From the NCBI RefSeq assembly GCF_032062135.1, contig NC_092862.1, positions 63,185,163-63,249,162 of the forward strand: 64,000 bases of DNA. Direction: 5' to 3'. A program made the position numbers and the translations under genes. Of the stretch, positions 1-12,500 are shown piece by piece. This stretch comes from Pyxicephalus adspersus (Eukaryota; Chordata; Amphibia; Anura; Pyxicephalidae). Every line of letters begins with the position of its first letter. Position 1 is the stretch's first letter. The notes below the pieces were generated by a model that was given only the letters and a program-made list of their open reading frames with translations, was not told the DNA's origin and made no database searches.

Positions 1-1062
1 TGCATGTGCTTCCACAGTCAACCAGCAGGTGGCTTACTGCAGGTTTATCTCCTAGTTTGGTAACATCTGTGTCTCATAATTAGCAGACCCATATTTTCTG
101 CATTCGCAAGCCTCTCATTGCCATTGCATTGGACCTGAATCTTGTACCTAAATCTTTGCTGGTGCTCCGACCACTTTGTTTTTGTCATTTTGCTCTCGCT
201 CTTGCTCTAGCTCCCCTTTGTATTTATCTGCATATAGTTTGTTGTCACTGTATGTTTAGGGGATTGTTGCACTATTCACTGTTTGTTGTGTTTTTGTATG
301 ATTTCACTTCCAATAAATGCACGTAACTTATCCCTGACTTGTGGCTTTATAGTGTATGCTGCCAGTGCTGGTCTCCCTCCTGTCCCTGTTGGTAGAAATC
401 CTGACACTGGCCAAATATACACTTTAAAGTATAGGTTCACTTTCCATATAAAGGAAACCCCTATATGGGTTCTGACACTCCTCTTTCCCAACCCTTATAT
501 CAATTGACCCTCCCTATTTCCATTCCCTTCAAGTTGTTCCAATATTGAGCTGTTGTATCTGACACTCTTGGCTGAATATCAGCTAAAAACAAGATGACTA
601 AAAACTGGCAACAGCGAAAAGTTCAGGAAAAGTGCAGCCCAAATAAAATCACCCAGAATGGGTTTCCTATAACAATACAACACTTTAAGGTTGGAAGGAA
701 GGATATTCCCTAAAAATATATATTGATAAACCAAACTAAAGATCTATATTATTGCACTGATCTCTCCTGACTATTTTAAACAATGCTGCTGTAGTAATAG
801 TGTAAAACCACTAAGTGAAAATGTGTAAAAAATACATCATACAGCACTAAGACACACACAAAACAACTATTTTATAGCATTAAACAAAAAAATAAATACA
901 ATTTATTATGCACATACTCAAGTATAAACCAAGACCTGAAACTTATATGAGGACACAGGCACTATCTAAAAACAACTATGCATAAAACATTATTTAGAAG
1001 TTAATGACCCATTATAACCAACATAAAGGATATAATACTTTAATACTTTACCTGTAAAGATG

Positions 1063-1103
<41 letters not shown>

Positions 1104-1537
1104 GACAGAGCCCATGTAATATAATTGTTTCCTCCTTTTAAATAAATGTTAAAAAGCACAAAATAGATGTTGTGGTAATGTTAGGTAATCTTTTTTTATT
1201 GGCATTTCTATTGATTACAGTTTTGAATGTTAGTAGTAACGGCTACATCTCATGACCCAGGTTAATATTCGAGTCAAATCAGATTTCCTGTATTGGTAGG
1301 TAGAAATATTTACCTTGATGCATATTAAAATTAGTTTATATTAAAATATATACATCAATTGCTCATTTTGTTTAGCGGATAATGCTTTTGGAATAAAACT
1401 TACCTTTCTACGAATTCCTTAGCTGCTGATGATATTTATTCATTTTCCTAGACTGGTCCCATGCAGCCAAGCCAGAAATAGTAGTTTTCCTGTTTTTTTT
1501 AGGTAAAATTACATACCTCAGTTTATCTTCACACATA
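1..1537. other. Intergenic, no gene seen
   Basis: AT-rich sequence with no recognisable exon or repeat family. A (TA)n run sits near the right end. The short open frames here are composition noise. Confidence 0.6.
1065..1100. repeat. (TA)n microsatellite
   Basis: An uninterrupted alternating AT run of about 36 bp. Confidence 0.9.
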
Positions 1538-2044
1538 CAGGTAGTGCCTGGGTTAAGGACATCCGACATACAAACGCCTCTTAGATACGAACAGGGCTTC
1601 CCAGCTCCCGTGTGCATAACAGAGGCTTAAAGGGGGGAGGGGTGGTTAGAAAGACTTGTAGAAGAAATCTTTTGCTAAACACAGCTGAGGTTGTGGGTGA
1701 TCTCAGGGGGTTGAGCTCTTTCTGCAGCCTCTTGTAACTCCTTAACCAAGACAAACTCTGCAGCAGTTTTTGCACATCAAAGCACAGCTTGCTCCAAAAG
1801 TTAATGAATGTCTAGGCTTCATAAAGTTTTTTTTTTTGCTTTGTTTTTACTTTTTTGCTTTGTTTGTCATTAACTAACTCACTTTTATACAGTAACTGAC
1901 ACCACGCTGCCTAATATTATGTTGAGACAAACACCTGTACTAACTGCATTTATTAAAATAATGTACCTGTTCCAACTTACATACAAATTCAACTTAAGAA
2001 CAAGCCCACAGTCCCTATCTCGTATGTAACCTTGGGACTACCTG
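1538..2044. mobile_element. Mariner/Tc1-like MITE
   Basis: The element opens CAGGTAGTGCCTGGGTTA and closes with the inverted TAACCTTGGGACTACCTG, flanked by TA on both sides, as expected of a Tc1/mariner-superfamily insertion. It is about 507 bp and has no transposase frame. Subterminal inverted similarity extends further inward (CATCCGACATACAAA versus the right arm). Confidence 0.7.
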
Positions 2045-2123
2045 TATATACAATATCTCAGTGTTTATTAAAGAAATTAAAAATGTACTTATTTTAAATA
2101 AAGGGGAACCCAGGTCTAGACTC

Positions 2124-2175
2124 TGGGTGAAAGTATATCTTCTCCAGTCTTGGGGAGTTTTGATAAATCAAGGCC
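2124..2175. repeat. Fragment of palindromic MITE family A
   Basis: CTGGGTGAAAGTATATCTTC through GATAAATCAAGGCC matches the right arm of the elements at 17275-17559 and 20347-20570. Only one arm remains. Confidence 0.55.
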
Positions 2176-5100
2176 ATTGTAAATTCTATGACACTGGGAC
2201 ATTTTCTGAAGCACTGTCGCTTTCTATTAGATTATAACGCTTGGACAGTTTATACACAGAAAAGTTTTTATAAAACAAATCATACATATTTATTTTGTTA
2301 ATTTTCATATGCATTTTACATGCACTGAAATGTTCTGTATGTAATTGGTTGTTTTGTGTAGTTTTGTTTAAGAAGTACTGTATAGTTTTTCACACCATAA
2401 AAATATATACTAGTGGATTCTCCATGGAAATTGAGTACTTACCTTGCCAACTGAGCCCTGTGTGTCAAGTAAAGCTTCAGGTATTGTGCCAGATCCTAAA
2501 CTCAGAACTGTTTGGAATCTTCCTTTAAATGAGAAAGTAACCCTAGTAAAGTAGTATTACTTGAGTTCTACTTTTGCATTATAAACTGAACCCCTAGCGC
2601 ATTTCCTCAGCGTACTTGGGATCAATCATACTTTCTTGAGTTTACTAACATCTTATGCTGTTGTCCCAATTTCTGAGAAGATGCATCTTAATAACACACA
2701 TTGACAGTTTCAATGTGAATCACATCATTTTAAATAAACACATTCATGTTGAGTTGGAGGTGCAGATATGTATGGTTCCAAAACCTAAAAGCAACATTCT
2801 GCCAAATTTCAATAACACTAGGGACAAATTATTTTAAGTATTAAGGTTTCCCTGACAAAAGTAAGGCTAGAGCCAAGCAATATCTGACACTGTCTAATTT
2901 TACTGACAAGCACAACTCATGCCAAGACATCTGAATGTGACATGTTTTAGCCTGTCAGGCATTTCCGAAGGACATTTATCTCCTTTTTGATTCATGTGCC
3001 AAGATGATTGTATTTGACATACAACATATATCCCTGGGTAGTTTGTGTTTGAACATTGACTTTGATAGCAGCAGATATATGCAGTTTTGTGTTACAAGAT
3101 TAAATTTTCATCAGTAGTATCTGATTCAAAAGAATCTAAAATAAACAGAGGAGCAAAGTAAATTGTCTTAAAGAAGACCTGTCATCAAAGCAAAGTTATG
3201 TTTTTATCTATTTGCTGAAATGCATTATGTTTATTTGTAGTTTAATATTTCTGCTTAGCAAAACTAAGTTGTAAGTTTTACAAGATTTACAAGATCTTTT
3301 GTCTCCCAAACTATTTTTGGTCTGTGTAAAAAATCTTGATGAAACAAGGCCTATGGAACTTATCAAGGTCTAAAGTTAGGCTTAATTTTAATGTACACCT
3401 GATTAAATAAGCAGTATTTCAAAAGTACTTCAACGGTTGGCACAATCTGCATGGTGTGACTATGATGCTGACTACAGAGAATTTAGTGCTTTTTTAGGCC
3501 TATGGTGAGCCACAGCAATTGGTCAGGGACTCAACTGCAGCCCCAACCTTTCCTATTAAATTGAGAAATATTGGGAAACAGTTTTGTGCACATGACTGTG
3601 GCAGATCACTGTATGGCCCAAAAAGGGAAAGGTCGCTTTTGGCCGCACGTTTGTTGTTTTAAGATTGGCACTGCAGCCCTGTGCAAATCTGGTTACTTGT
3701 AGGGCGGTTTGCTGTGAACCCAGGAGCTACCAGCTGTGAAGTTTCACAAGTGTGAAAGAGCTCTTAAAAATGAATTTATGCATTTTTTTTTTATTTCCAG
3801 ATTGATTGACTGACAGGGGTGTCATTTCAGTATTTCTGGTTTTCATGCCATTGGGAATATAGTGGCACAACCTAAAGCTTATGTAGATGTAGTATGCTTT
3901 AAAAAAACTCACAAGGGGGTTTTTAATGCTAACTTTTTAGCATACAACAAGACCATTTGCTTGACTGTTACAGGTGTTTATAGGCAAAAACTGCAGTAGT
4001 ATAAGATTTAGGATACTGCATTTTAAAACTTTTTGGACTTTGTCAAATGCCACTTTGGCACCTTTTACCCAATCTTTCATGGAGCTTTTACCTTTCCTTG
4101 TTCAGTCCTGTGTTTTCACTTGACCTTGTAGTAGTTCTACTGAAAGCCCAGTTAATTGGACACAAACTTTCAAATCACTTTTGAGAATTTTTTGTCTTCA
4201 GATTCTTTGTTTATTGTTACAGAAAACAACACAATGGATGGTAAAGGTATGTGTCCTGGTATCTTTATTGTCTAAGCCACATCCTTTATTAAAGGATAAT
4301 ATTTTGATGTTTTAATATTGACTCACCCACATATCTAAGACTAGGCCTCTATGTTGTGTCCTGAATTGTATTTAGGCTTTCCTGTCTACTTCCGACATGT
4401 AAAGGTTAGCAACAAAGAGAAACATTAGTAATTCCTTTGCACAGACATGTTTCTATCTGTAAATGGTATTGTGCATATAAAAAAGTACTAAAGTACTAAG
4501 TACTAAAGGCATACTAAAAATACTGAGCACTGACCACTAGTACAAAAGGGCTCACTGACCACCATTGTAAAGGGACACACTGAACACATAATAAGGATGT
4601 ACACCAGGCACTGACTACAGTGTCTACAGTGTGGATTATTTCCAAAAACATTTTTAGTTTTGTATTTTTTTACTTTCTTTTTTTTAATTTAGTTTTGTAT
4701 TGTGCACCATGATGAGGAGCAGGATTCCTTACTCTGCTATCTGTGTAGAGGAAAAAGGTAAGTCAGCCTATTTCCAGAGAATATGATCTGATTACTTGTG
4801 CACTGACATACACCTTTGGGTGTATATCAGTGCACAATGAAAAATATTGCATCATCACAATATATGTACAATCGTCCATGTTAATAAAAAAAACTGCAAG
4901 TACAGAAAATAAATGCAGAGCTGCCAGTAATAGAACCGTTTGGGCTTGCAACATAGTGCCTCTGTTGCAATAAATCCTGACCACCATAGTGAACCCTGCC
5001 TGCTGGTCTACAGAACTCTCCCTTTCATTAACCCTTGCTTTCCAATCAGCATGCATACACTGATTTAGTAAAATGTCCAACATCCAGCCCAAAAATTGTT

Positions 5101-6281
5101 AAGGTTTTTTCTATACTTCTGAGGGATGTGCGTATGTCAATAAGAACTGAACCCCCCACTGCACTACAGGTACAAGGTAAGAGGAAAAACACTGGGTGTT
5201 CAACAAAGACAAAAAAATCAGCAACCTCTCCATTTTATAAAGCCTTCTTAGTTTCTCCTTTTCTTAGTTTTAAACATTTTTATTCTCTTAAAGCTTAAAA
5301 CTATCACAAAAAAAGACAATTAGCTTTACAGGTGGAAAGGCGTTGATCCCTCTACGATCCTAGTCGAGTCGGTCCTGCGCCGCTCAGTATTCCTTCTTTG
5401 TCCTGGTGCAAGCTGCACACTGGCACCTCAATCTTCTTCCCAATTCTTCTTCTAGTGGTAAAGAAAGGAAGGGGAGGGGGCTCCCATTTAAATGCTTAAA
5501 AAATGTATGTTAAATATAACACATTTTACCCAAAATATATATTATATTATATAAAGTAAAAAAAATGTGACATGTCCACTTTAAAAAATCTTACTTCTTT
5601 ACCTGCTTTCTTCATCCAGCTTTTTTTTTGTTTTGTTTTTGTACATTTATTGTTTGGTTATTTTATAAAGTATATAAAAAAAATTGGCATATTTCTGTGA
5701 CCTTCTTCTGACCTGCATTTGCCATTTTTCAAATAGGTTTTGCTATCCCATAGAAGAACACAATCAACATAGTCTCCTATAATGCTTAGAATGTCTTTGT
5801 GTATCCACATGTTTTAAACAGCAATGATCTTACTCATTTAAGATAAAATATGCACAACCTTAACAAACAGCTAGTCATAGTTAGTGGCCTTCAGCTGGAT
5901 ATGTTCTGTCATGTTGAAGATATTTTGCAACTTATCCAAGCAGCTTCAAAAAGCAGCTAAGCACCTTCACAATTACAGAACAAGTCGAGTTTATAGTGAC
6001 TACTGTGCATGGTAGTGCGTCATCATGTGTTGCACTGCAATGCAGGTGCTATGGGATGGTGTGTTGGGGTGCCATTTAGAATGAATGTGCATTGTGGGTT
6101 TCAGCAGTTGTCAGTGGGCCCCTGTACTATGCAAGTCTTGTGGAACTAACTCAGATTGAAAAAAGCAGCAAGTTAAAATATAATGCATTATTTACTCTTC
6201 TTTTCTTTTTAGCACACAGGAATGTGGTCACCAGGGCTTTGTGTCTATGCGTACACATGTTAAACTTTTGTCATTGAAAAG
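2176..6281. other. Intergenic, no gene seen
   Basis: AT-rich DNA with scattered homopolymer runs. The open frame on the minus strand at 4763-5092 shows no family resemblance. I saw no exon of the neighbouring SLC35B3 gene. Confidence 0.5.
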
Positions 6282-6531
6282 GATCTTTTCCAATGACAAA
6301 CAACTGAATAGTGCATGAACGAGTGCCGTACATACAGCACTATTCTACTCTATGGAGAGGGGATGGGGAAAATGACAGAGCGGCACCCTGCTGCGCTCCC
6401 TCCCCTTCACTTGCATTAAGGACGGATCCATGAACGATGTCGTACAGGCACTGTACACACATCAGATTCTCGTCCGATACCAGCCCTGAATCGATAAGCG
6501 GATGAGAATCATCTGACGTGTGTATGTAGCC
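6282..6531. mobile_element. Harbinger-like MITE, copy 1
   Basis: One of five related copies in the window, sharing CAGATTCTCGTCCGATA, TGAACGAGTGC, and a G-rich then C-rich centre. The right end GTGTGTATGTAGCC is followed by TTA, consistent with a 3-bp TWA target site. The left end appears eroded. Confidence 0.6.
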
Positions 6532-6534
6532 TTA

Positions 6535-8990
6535 CTCCTTGTAAATTTGCTGTTGGCAATAGACAGTTTGGCAGTTGAAGACAGACGCAAATGTATTTAA
6601 TGCAGAACTTTTTACACTTTTTGCTGTATCAGCAAAAGCAAGGACACAGACAGCTATAAAATTACTTTTATTGATCAGTGAATGATCTGTGTTTGCGTTT
6701 GTATTTGTTGCTGCTTATGTCCTGTTGAGAATATTTCCACATTCAGGATCTGGTGGAAAAACTCCCCTGTGGGGACATGGAAAAAAATGAAGGGATTAGG
6801 AATACACCTGGTAACTAACACCTGGCTCCCTGAACATCTAAAATAGAAAGAGATGATGAATCTTTGAAAATGTCATGGAAAAGCTGTCATACATCTGAAC
6901 AATAGGTTATTTTTTTCTTCAGGTTGTAACAGCAAAGTTATTAATTGCTAACTATGTTTAGAGCAGTATGTTGTAGCAAAATGTTGGGACACACCAAGTC
7001 GGTTTTAAAGCAGTTATGAGGGCACTTTTGCAGCATTTGACTACCTAAAAACACCTAGTGATCACCAAGCCATTTGGAATGTACAGTCTCTGAGTTATAT
7101 GTATGGATTTATTAAGCCAATCATCAGCAAACTTTTAATGAGGAAGAATTGTATAGTTGGTAACAAGATCCCTTTGCATTAACTGTCACATGTCAAAGAG
7201 CCTAGAATATTGAAGCTTTTAATTGACTTTTGGGACACTACCAGCAAAATGAGATATCACATTTTATAAAAAGATAAACACATTTGTAAAATACTGATCT
7301 TCCTAATGTTGCCTGATAAGGACTGTGGAGGCTCCGATTCATTGATCAGCTCACTGGTAAGTGAAGTATTACTGTTGTTACTATTATCATTAGTTGCATT
7401 CTCTTTGGTATTACTAAAGAAACGTAAAAGATTCATTTGCTTTTTCTCACTCATGGGATTATTTCATTAGAATCTACAACCAAACAAGAAATGATAGTTA
7501 TCCAAGTCAAACTGTTTGATGCCAATAAATATACCAGTTAAAGAAAATACACAGTTAAGGTCATACTTACCTAAAAGAGCATCTCAGAAATAAACAAATA
7601 ATATAAAACAATCGGATGAGCCTGGGTGACTGTTGTATTGGTGGAAACAATACTGAATTGTGAATACTGATTACCTAGTCCTGAGCGTACACTCTATATT
7701 CCACTATACACATAGGAGGTCATAGTGCTGCATTTCTGCATTTTTTTAGAGTCCCTTATTTTATCTGTCTCTTTACTTGTTTTTACTACTTTTTTTAGTT
7801 GATTTTCTTTTTCCATTCTTTTTGTTTTGTAATTGGAAAATCACAAGCCTGACAAGTCTTATAGAACAGAGCACTTTTCTATTGGTATATTATTCTCATC
7901 TCTTTACATGTAAGGCTGTCCATATCATATCAGACTGTTATATATTCTGAGTTATCAATACATAATTTGTAAGATTTAAAGATTTTGTTTTCAGTCACAC
8001 TTGGATGGGGCAGCGTCTGTCAGACAAAATGTGTAGAATAAGCCAGTCAGAGGAGACTTTATAGACCTGGGTACATGACCACAGAGAAGGGGTAGTGTGA
8101 TGCAGACTGGATTGCATGACTTTTAATGAAAATGGAAGATCCATAGCAGCCCCCCCCCCCTCCCCAAACAAAATTAGCTGTAAACAATAATAAAAAAAAA
8201 TAGAAAAAAAAATTCACAAAAAATAAGGTTAAAATAATACTCCAGCACTTCTGAACATTGCACAGGTACCCCCTGGGCACTCAAAATGCTGGGAGACTGC
8301 ACTGCCGCAATGGGCTGGGGATGTATTGTAAAATTCTGAATGTCCATCCCAGAAGGTAGTGGGGGGATGTGGTGACTTTATACACCCCTTCCTTCTCAGA
8401 AAAATCACAGGCTGGAACCAAGGTCAGATTTTTTTTATCTTAACCTTTAATTTTTTATCTTTACATATTCTATTTTTTTTTTAACTATTCAGTGTTTAGC
8501 CCAGAGGTTGGATGGAAAGAAATAATAGGCAGGTGGCACCCCTGGTAATGTGACCCAACTCTTCAGTAATTGCCTAAAAACAGCCGGGTGGGTTCTGAAA
8601 AGTGCCGGCTAAAAGGAATTGGGGGGTAAACTGGTATCATTGTGAGATTTTATTTTTTTTATATATTTATAATTATTTGTGTTTAGGTGGTGGGGGGCTG
8701 ATATCAGACTTTTCATGGGCACAGGACATGCATTGGTGTGCTAGGTTGCCATTCTTTGTTAATGACTCCACCTTACTAATGCAGAGCAGTGAGTTACTTT
8801 GTGTTGCCATGAGGTGAACATTAAAAAAATGCAGCAGTCACTATAGTTGAGGAATAGCAGTGGGCACCTTACTGCTGCCTATAGCAACTGTGAACTAATT
8901 TTGAGGATTTTATATCCTGAAAACGTGTGTATGGTCCCATCTTTCAATAATTAGGGCATCTGGATGACATCTTGTATTACCATCGGACAG
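6535..8990. other. Intergenic, no gene seen
   Basis: No exon recognised. A poly-C tract lies at about 8150-8162, and part of a hAT-like repeat (the GACCCAACTCTTCAGTAA segment shared with about 30407) lies at about 8552-8570. Confidence 0.5.
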
Positions 8991-9004
8991 CCAGCAGGGG
9001 GCAG
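8991..9004 (+). promoter_or_regulatory. CTCF-like motif upstream of EEF1E1
   Basis: CCAGCAGGGGGCAG fits the CTCF core CCASYAGRKGGCRS at all 14 positions. It lies about 500 bp before the EEF1E1 start codon and outside any repeat I recognise. Confidence 0.5.
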
Positions 9005-9349
9005 ACTATCTCCTGTCACATGGATTGACACCCATATTAGCCTAGGTGTTGTAACCCGCACTTCATAGTCTGCCGGTGAATAACATGTCCGTTGTAAGTG
9101 TAAACATATATCGGAAATTGTACGGCGAACCTTAAAAAAAGACTATTAGACTGCTCATAACTGGTGAAAAAAAACAACTCCTAAATGCTTCCATTTCCGG
9201 CCAGTGAATTATCAGCAAAGCCCCTATTCATTACATATATTTGCTGCTGGAGGAAGTGAGTTATTACCCAGCATCCTCAGCTTCCCAGAACGGGGAACAG
9301 TGCGCTGCAAGCCCATTCATTTTTGTATCATTCACCACACCCCTATCTA

Positions 9350-9498
9350 CTACTACCAATCACATTTTGCGATGAGGGATGGACTTTGGTGCCACTACCT
9401 TCCTTTGCACCAATCAGGTGTGAAATCGTTTAGAAGGGGAGGAGCCGCCTTGTGCCGTATGGTTGGCAGCGTGTGTAGACAGTGACTTGCCAACCAAG
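9350..9498 (+). promoter_or_regulatory. EEF1E1: EEF1E1 proximal promoter/5' leader
   Basis: Two CCAAT boxes lie 54 nt apart at 9356-9360 and 9410-9414, a spacing common in NF-Y-driven promoters. A G-rich GGGGAGGAGCC element follows at about 9437-9447. No TATA box is visible. The transcription start is not determined; by position it should lie between the second CCAAT box and the AUG. Confidence 0.55.
9459..9485 (+). other. Short upstream ORF in EEF1E1 leader
   Basis: An ATG at 9459 opens an 8-codon frame (MVGSVCRQ) ending in TGA 13 nt before the EEF1E1 start codon. It matters only if transcription starts upstream of 9459. It is out of frame with the main ORF. Confidence 0.4.
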
Positions 9499-9506
9499 AT
9501 GGCGGT
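9496..9506 (+). promoter_or_regulatory. YY1-type motif containing the EEF1E1 AUG
   Basis: The sequence CAAGATGGCGG matches the AAnATGGCGG core of the YY1 site, and its ATG is the EEF1E1 start codon. YY1 sites of this orientation, just downstream of transcription starts and overlapping the AUG, are well known in TATA-less vertebrate housekeeping promoters. Confidence 0.6.
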
Positions 9507-9585
9507 GGAAGAACTGTGTGCGCTGGAGAAATGTCTGGGGTTAAAGGCAGGAAAGTACAGCAGCCGAGCTCAGGGGGACAGGAAG
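9499..9585 (+). CDS. EEF1E1: EEF1E1 coding exon 1
   Basis: This exon gives 29 codons from the AUG, reading MAVEELCALEKCLGLKAGK and ending ...GDRK at a GGAAG/GTAATA donor. The length equals the human first coding segment. The in-frame sequence upstream stays open for a few codons but has no AUG, so this start is preferred. Confidence 0.95.
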
Positions 9586-12500
9586 GTAATAGTATGTGAC
9601 GTGTATGTCTTGTCCGATGGTATCAACATTTCTAAAATCAATAGCATGTTCATTTAGTATAATTTGGTTACCAGCAACTCTCTCTGAACGCCCTGAGAAT
9701 GGATGATGGGGTTTGTAGTCATGTGTTCTCAGCAGTTCTATATAAACCAGATCAGCACTAACAAGTGCCCAGCTAGTGATCTTTACCTTTCTATAGGACA
9801 GCTGCTACACTATAAATGGTTCCCAAGTATGGAGTGCAGCTGATGCAATCATTGCTCTGTCATATCCCAAGGCAGAGCCCCCCCAATCCTAATGATTTAT
9901 ACTGAATGTGGGGTATCATACAGAAGATCCCATGTCAGTATATTTTGTATAGTTAAAATAATAAAATCTTTGTTACTGTGTATGGCATTGTATACCATGT
10001 CCTTTAGTTGCACCAATAAATAAGCCTGTACTTGTCATTGGCTGTGTTATTACCACAGCATGCCCCATCATTGTCACATTATATATAACCCATGCAGCAC
10101 CCCACTTCTTGTTTTATGTGGTTGGGGACAGGAAGTAAGCTTTATACAGTACAGGCCTACACAACAACAAAAGCACATGTAGCAGACATGGGAATCGTTA
10201 GAACCTTTGCCAGATCTTTGTTGCCTGTGTCCCCCTTGGGGAGATTTCCCCTCACTTCCTGTGTGGTTACTAGGGAAGAAAGTAAATGGAAGTCTTTAAA
10301 CAGGCATCAATAAAATCCTGACGGGGCTCCAACATTTCCCGAATCTCATGCTTGGTTTTAAAACTGAACACTGTACATGAAATCTATCATTTAAGTATAT
10401 TCCTCAATGGTTGTGTTATAAAGCTGCTCTGCGAGCAGCAAAAGCCTTGGCAAAACCTGATATTATCTTGGTATAGTATCAGGAGAGGGGAGGCTGCTCC
10501 TTCTGTCTATGCCTGAGACTTGGCACTGCGTCTCCAGGGGCCTTCCACAAGTGTGAATAACATTAGTTTTTAGATTTTTTTATTTAATTGAAAGCCTAAG
10601 CCTATGTATTTAATTTTTTTTTTCTTTACAGATTCCTGTGCTTCAAACCAATAAAGGTCCTAGCTTGGTGGGACTTGCCACCATTGCTTCCCATTTAGTT
10701 ACTGAGGCCAAAAAAGAGGAACTCCTCGGTGCTTCAATAGAAGAGAAGGCAATTGTACAACAGTGGTTGGAATATAGGATTACTCGTATCGACCAGGTAT
10801 CTTCCAAAGAAGATGTTAGAAATGTTCTAAAGGTTAGTGGTTCATTTATTGTTTTTCTTACAGCACAAATATGGGAGGCAATGTTTTTATGATGCTCATT
10901 TGAAACACACAACCAGTCATTTTTTTAATGACACTAAAGCTGGATATACATAGGCCACTTCTACTACTATATTGTTTTCACTTGGAAATCGAGATGATGG
11001 ATTATATGGAGCATCTAAGCATATTTGTTCTCTGTAGAACAAGATGAGCTTGTTAACCTCTATTTAAACATACAATTTCGGAGTGCTCCTTTAGAGTATT
11101 TTATCTTTATAAGCCAACCAAGCCCATCTTGTTCAACAAACTCTCAAACAGCTGCTTACATGGACACAATTGGTTCAGAGCAGTGTTTGTCAACCAGGCT
11201 TCAATGGTACCCTACGGTTGCTCCAGAGGTTGCTTGGGGTTCCTAGCAACCTCTGAGCAATCGGGTCAGATACCACTGATACCAATATTCTTTTAGGCCA
11301 TCTCAAAGAGCCAAATATCTGTATTCTTCCTAATAGCTAGCAATGTAAGAGACATTCTTTCCACTGGCTGCCATGCAAATGTACTGTAAGCTGTCGATAT
11401 TATTATGATTGTAAGGGGTTCCCTAAGATCTGAAAGCTTTTTAAAGGCTTTCTCCATGTTAAAAAGGTTGATAAACACTGGTTTAGACAATCGCGGGGTA
11501 AATACAGATGTGGTGTGATGAAGTGAGGATATATCTCCTAAAATAGTAAGCATTTGAAATAGAAATAATTAGGTAAGGGTACATACACACGTCAGATGAT
11601 TCTCGTCCGATTATCTCTTCAGGGCTGGTATCGGACGAGAATCTGACCCGTGTACAGCGCTCGTCCACAGTTGTTAAGGGATCCGTCCTGGCAGTTCCAA
11701 AAACAATCATAATACAAGTGAAGGGGAGAGAGTGCAGTGGAGTGCCGCTCGCTCGTTCCCTCCCCTCCCCATGGAGCAGAACTGGTGCTGTATTGTCATT
11801 ATCCTTTCCAACTACAAAAATCTAATGTGTGTACATAGCCTAAAAATTGGGCATTTTTATTGGTTACGGCCCACACAAAGTCTTAGGAACCATTTCCAGT
11901 GTTTACTTTACTTTACTATACATGTGTTTATTAAGTTGGCATCCTCTTCAGAATGGATAGGCTCCCTTAACCAAAACTGCCCTTAGTTAAGAATGGGTCG
12001 TAATATATACCTGTCCTCTCCATGGCCAGATTTTCATTTTGCTGCACAGCTAGCATTACAATTTTTTTTGGTTGAGCAGCTTCTTCTTAAAAAAAAAAAG
12101 TTGAACTATTTTCCTATAGAGTGGTTGTCCACATTTAGGAGGCTTAATAGATTGGCTTTCCATAGAAATGTATAAAGATTTGCTTGGTATGTGCAAAAGA
12201 AGCCTCCCAAAAGCAGGGACATTGCACAAGTGACCGTGGACCACTATCAAAGTACAAGTATCCCTCCCCTCGTAAGAAGCATACTTTCCTTGATCCTTTA
12301 GTTGCATTTTTGCTGTTTATCCCGTACTACAATGTGTTTACTGTCCTGTATGCACCTGCACATCACAGCCCCATAGACTTTTATAGAGCTGCCTACAATA
12401 TATCTCTAACAACAGCATATACCCACAAAAGTCTGTGAGCACTTTTGAACAGGCACCATCAGGGCAGTGGGAGTAAACAAACAGCAAGCTTGTGGTCTGG

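Noticed and set aside
4205..4250. Possible small exon (acceptor TGTTACAG, short frame, donor GTATGT)
   Set aside because: Too short, no recognisable protein match, and no partner exons of SLC35B3 nearby.
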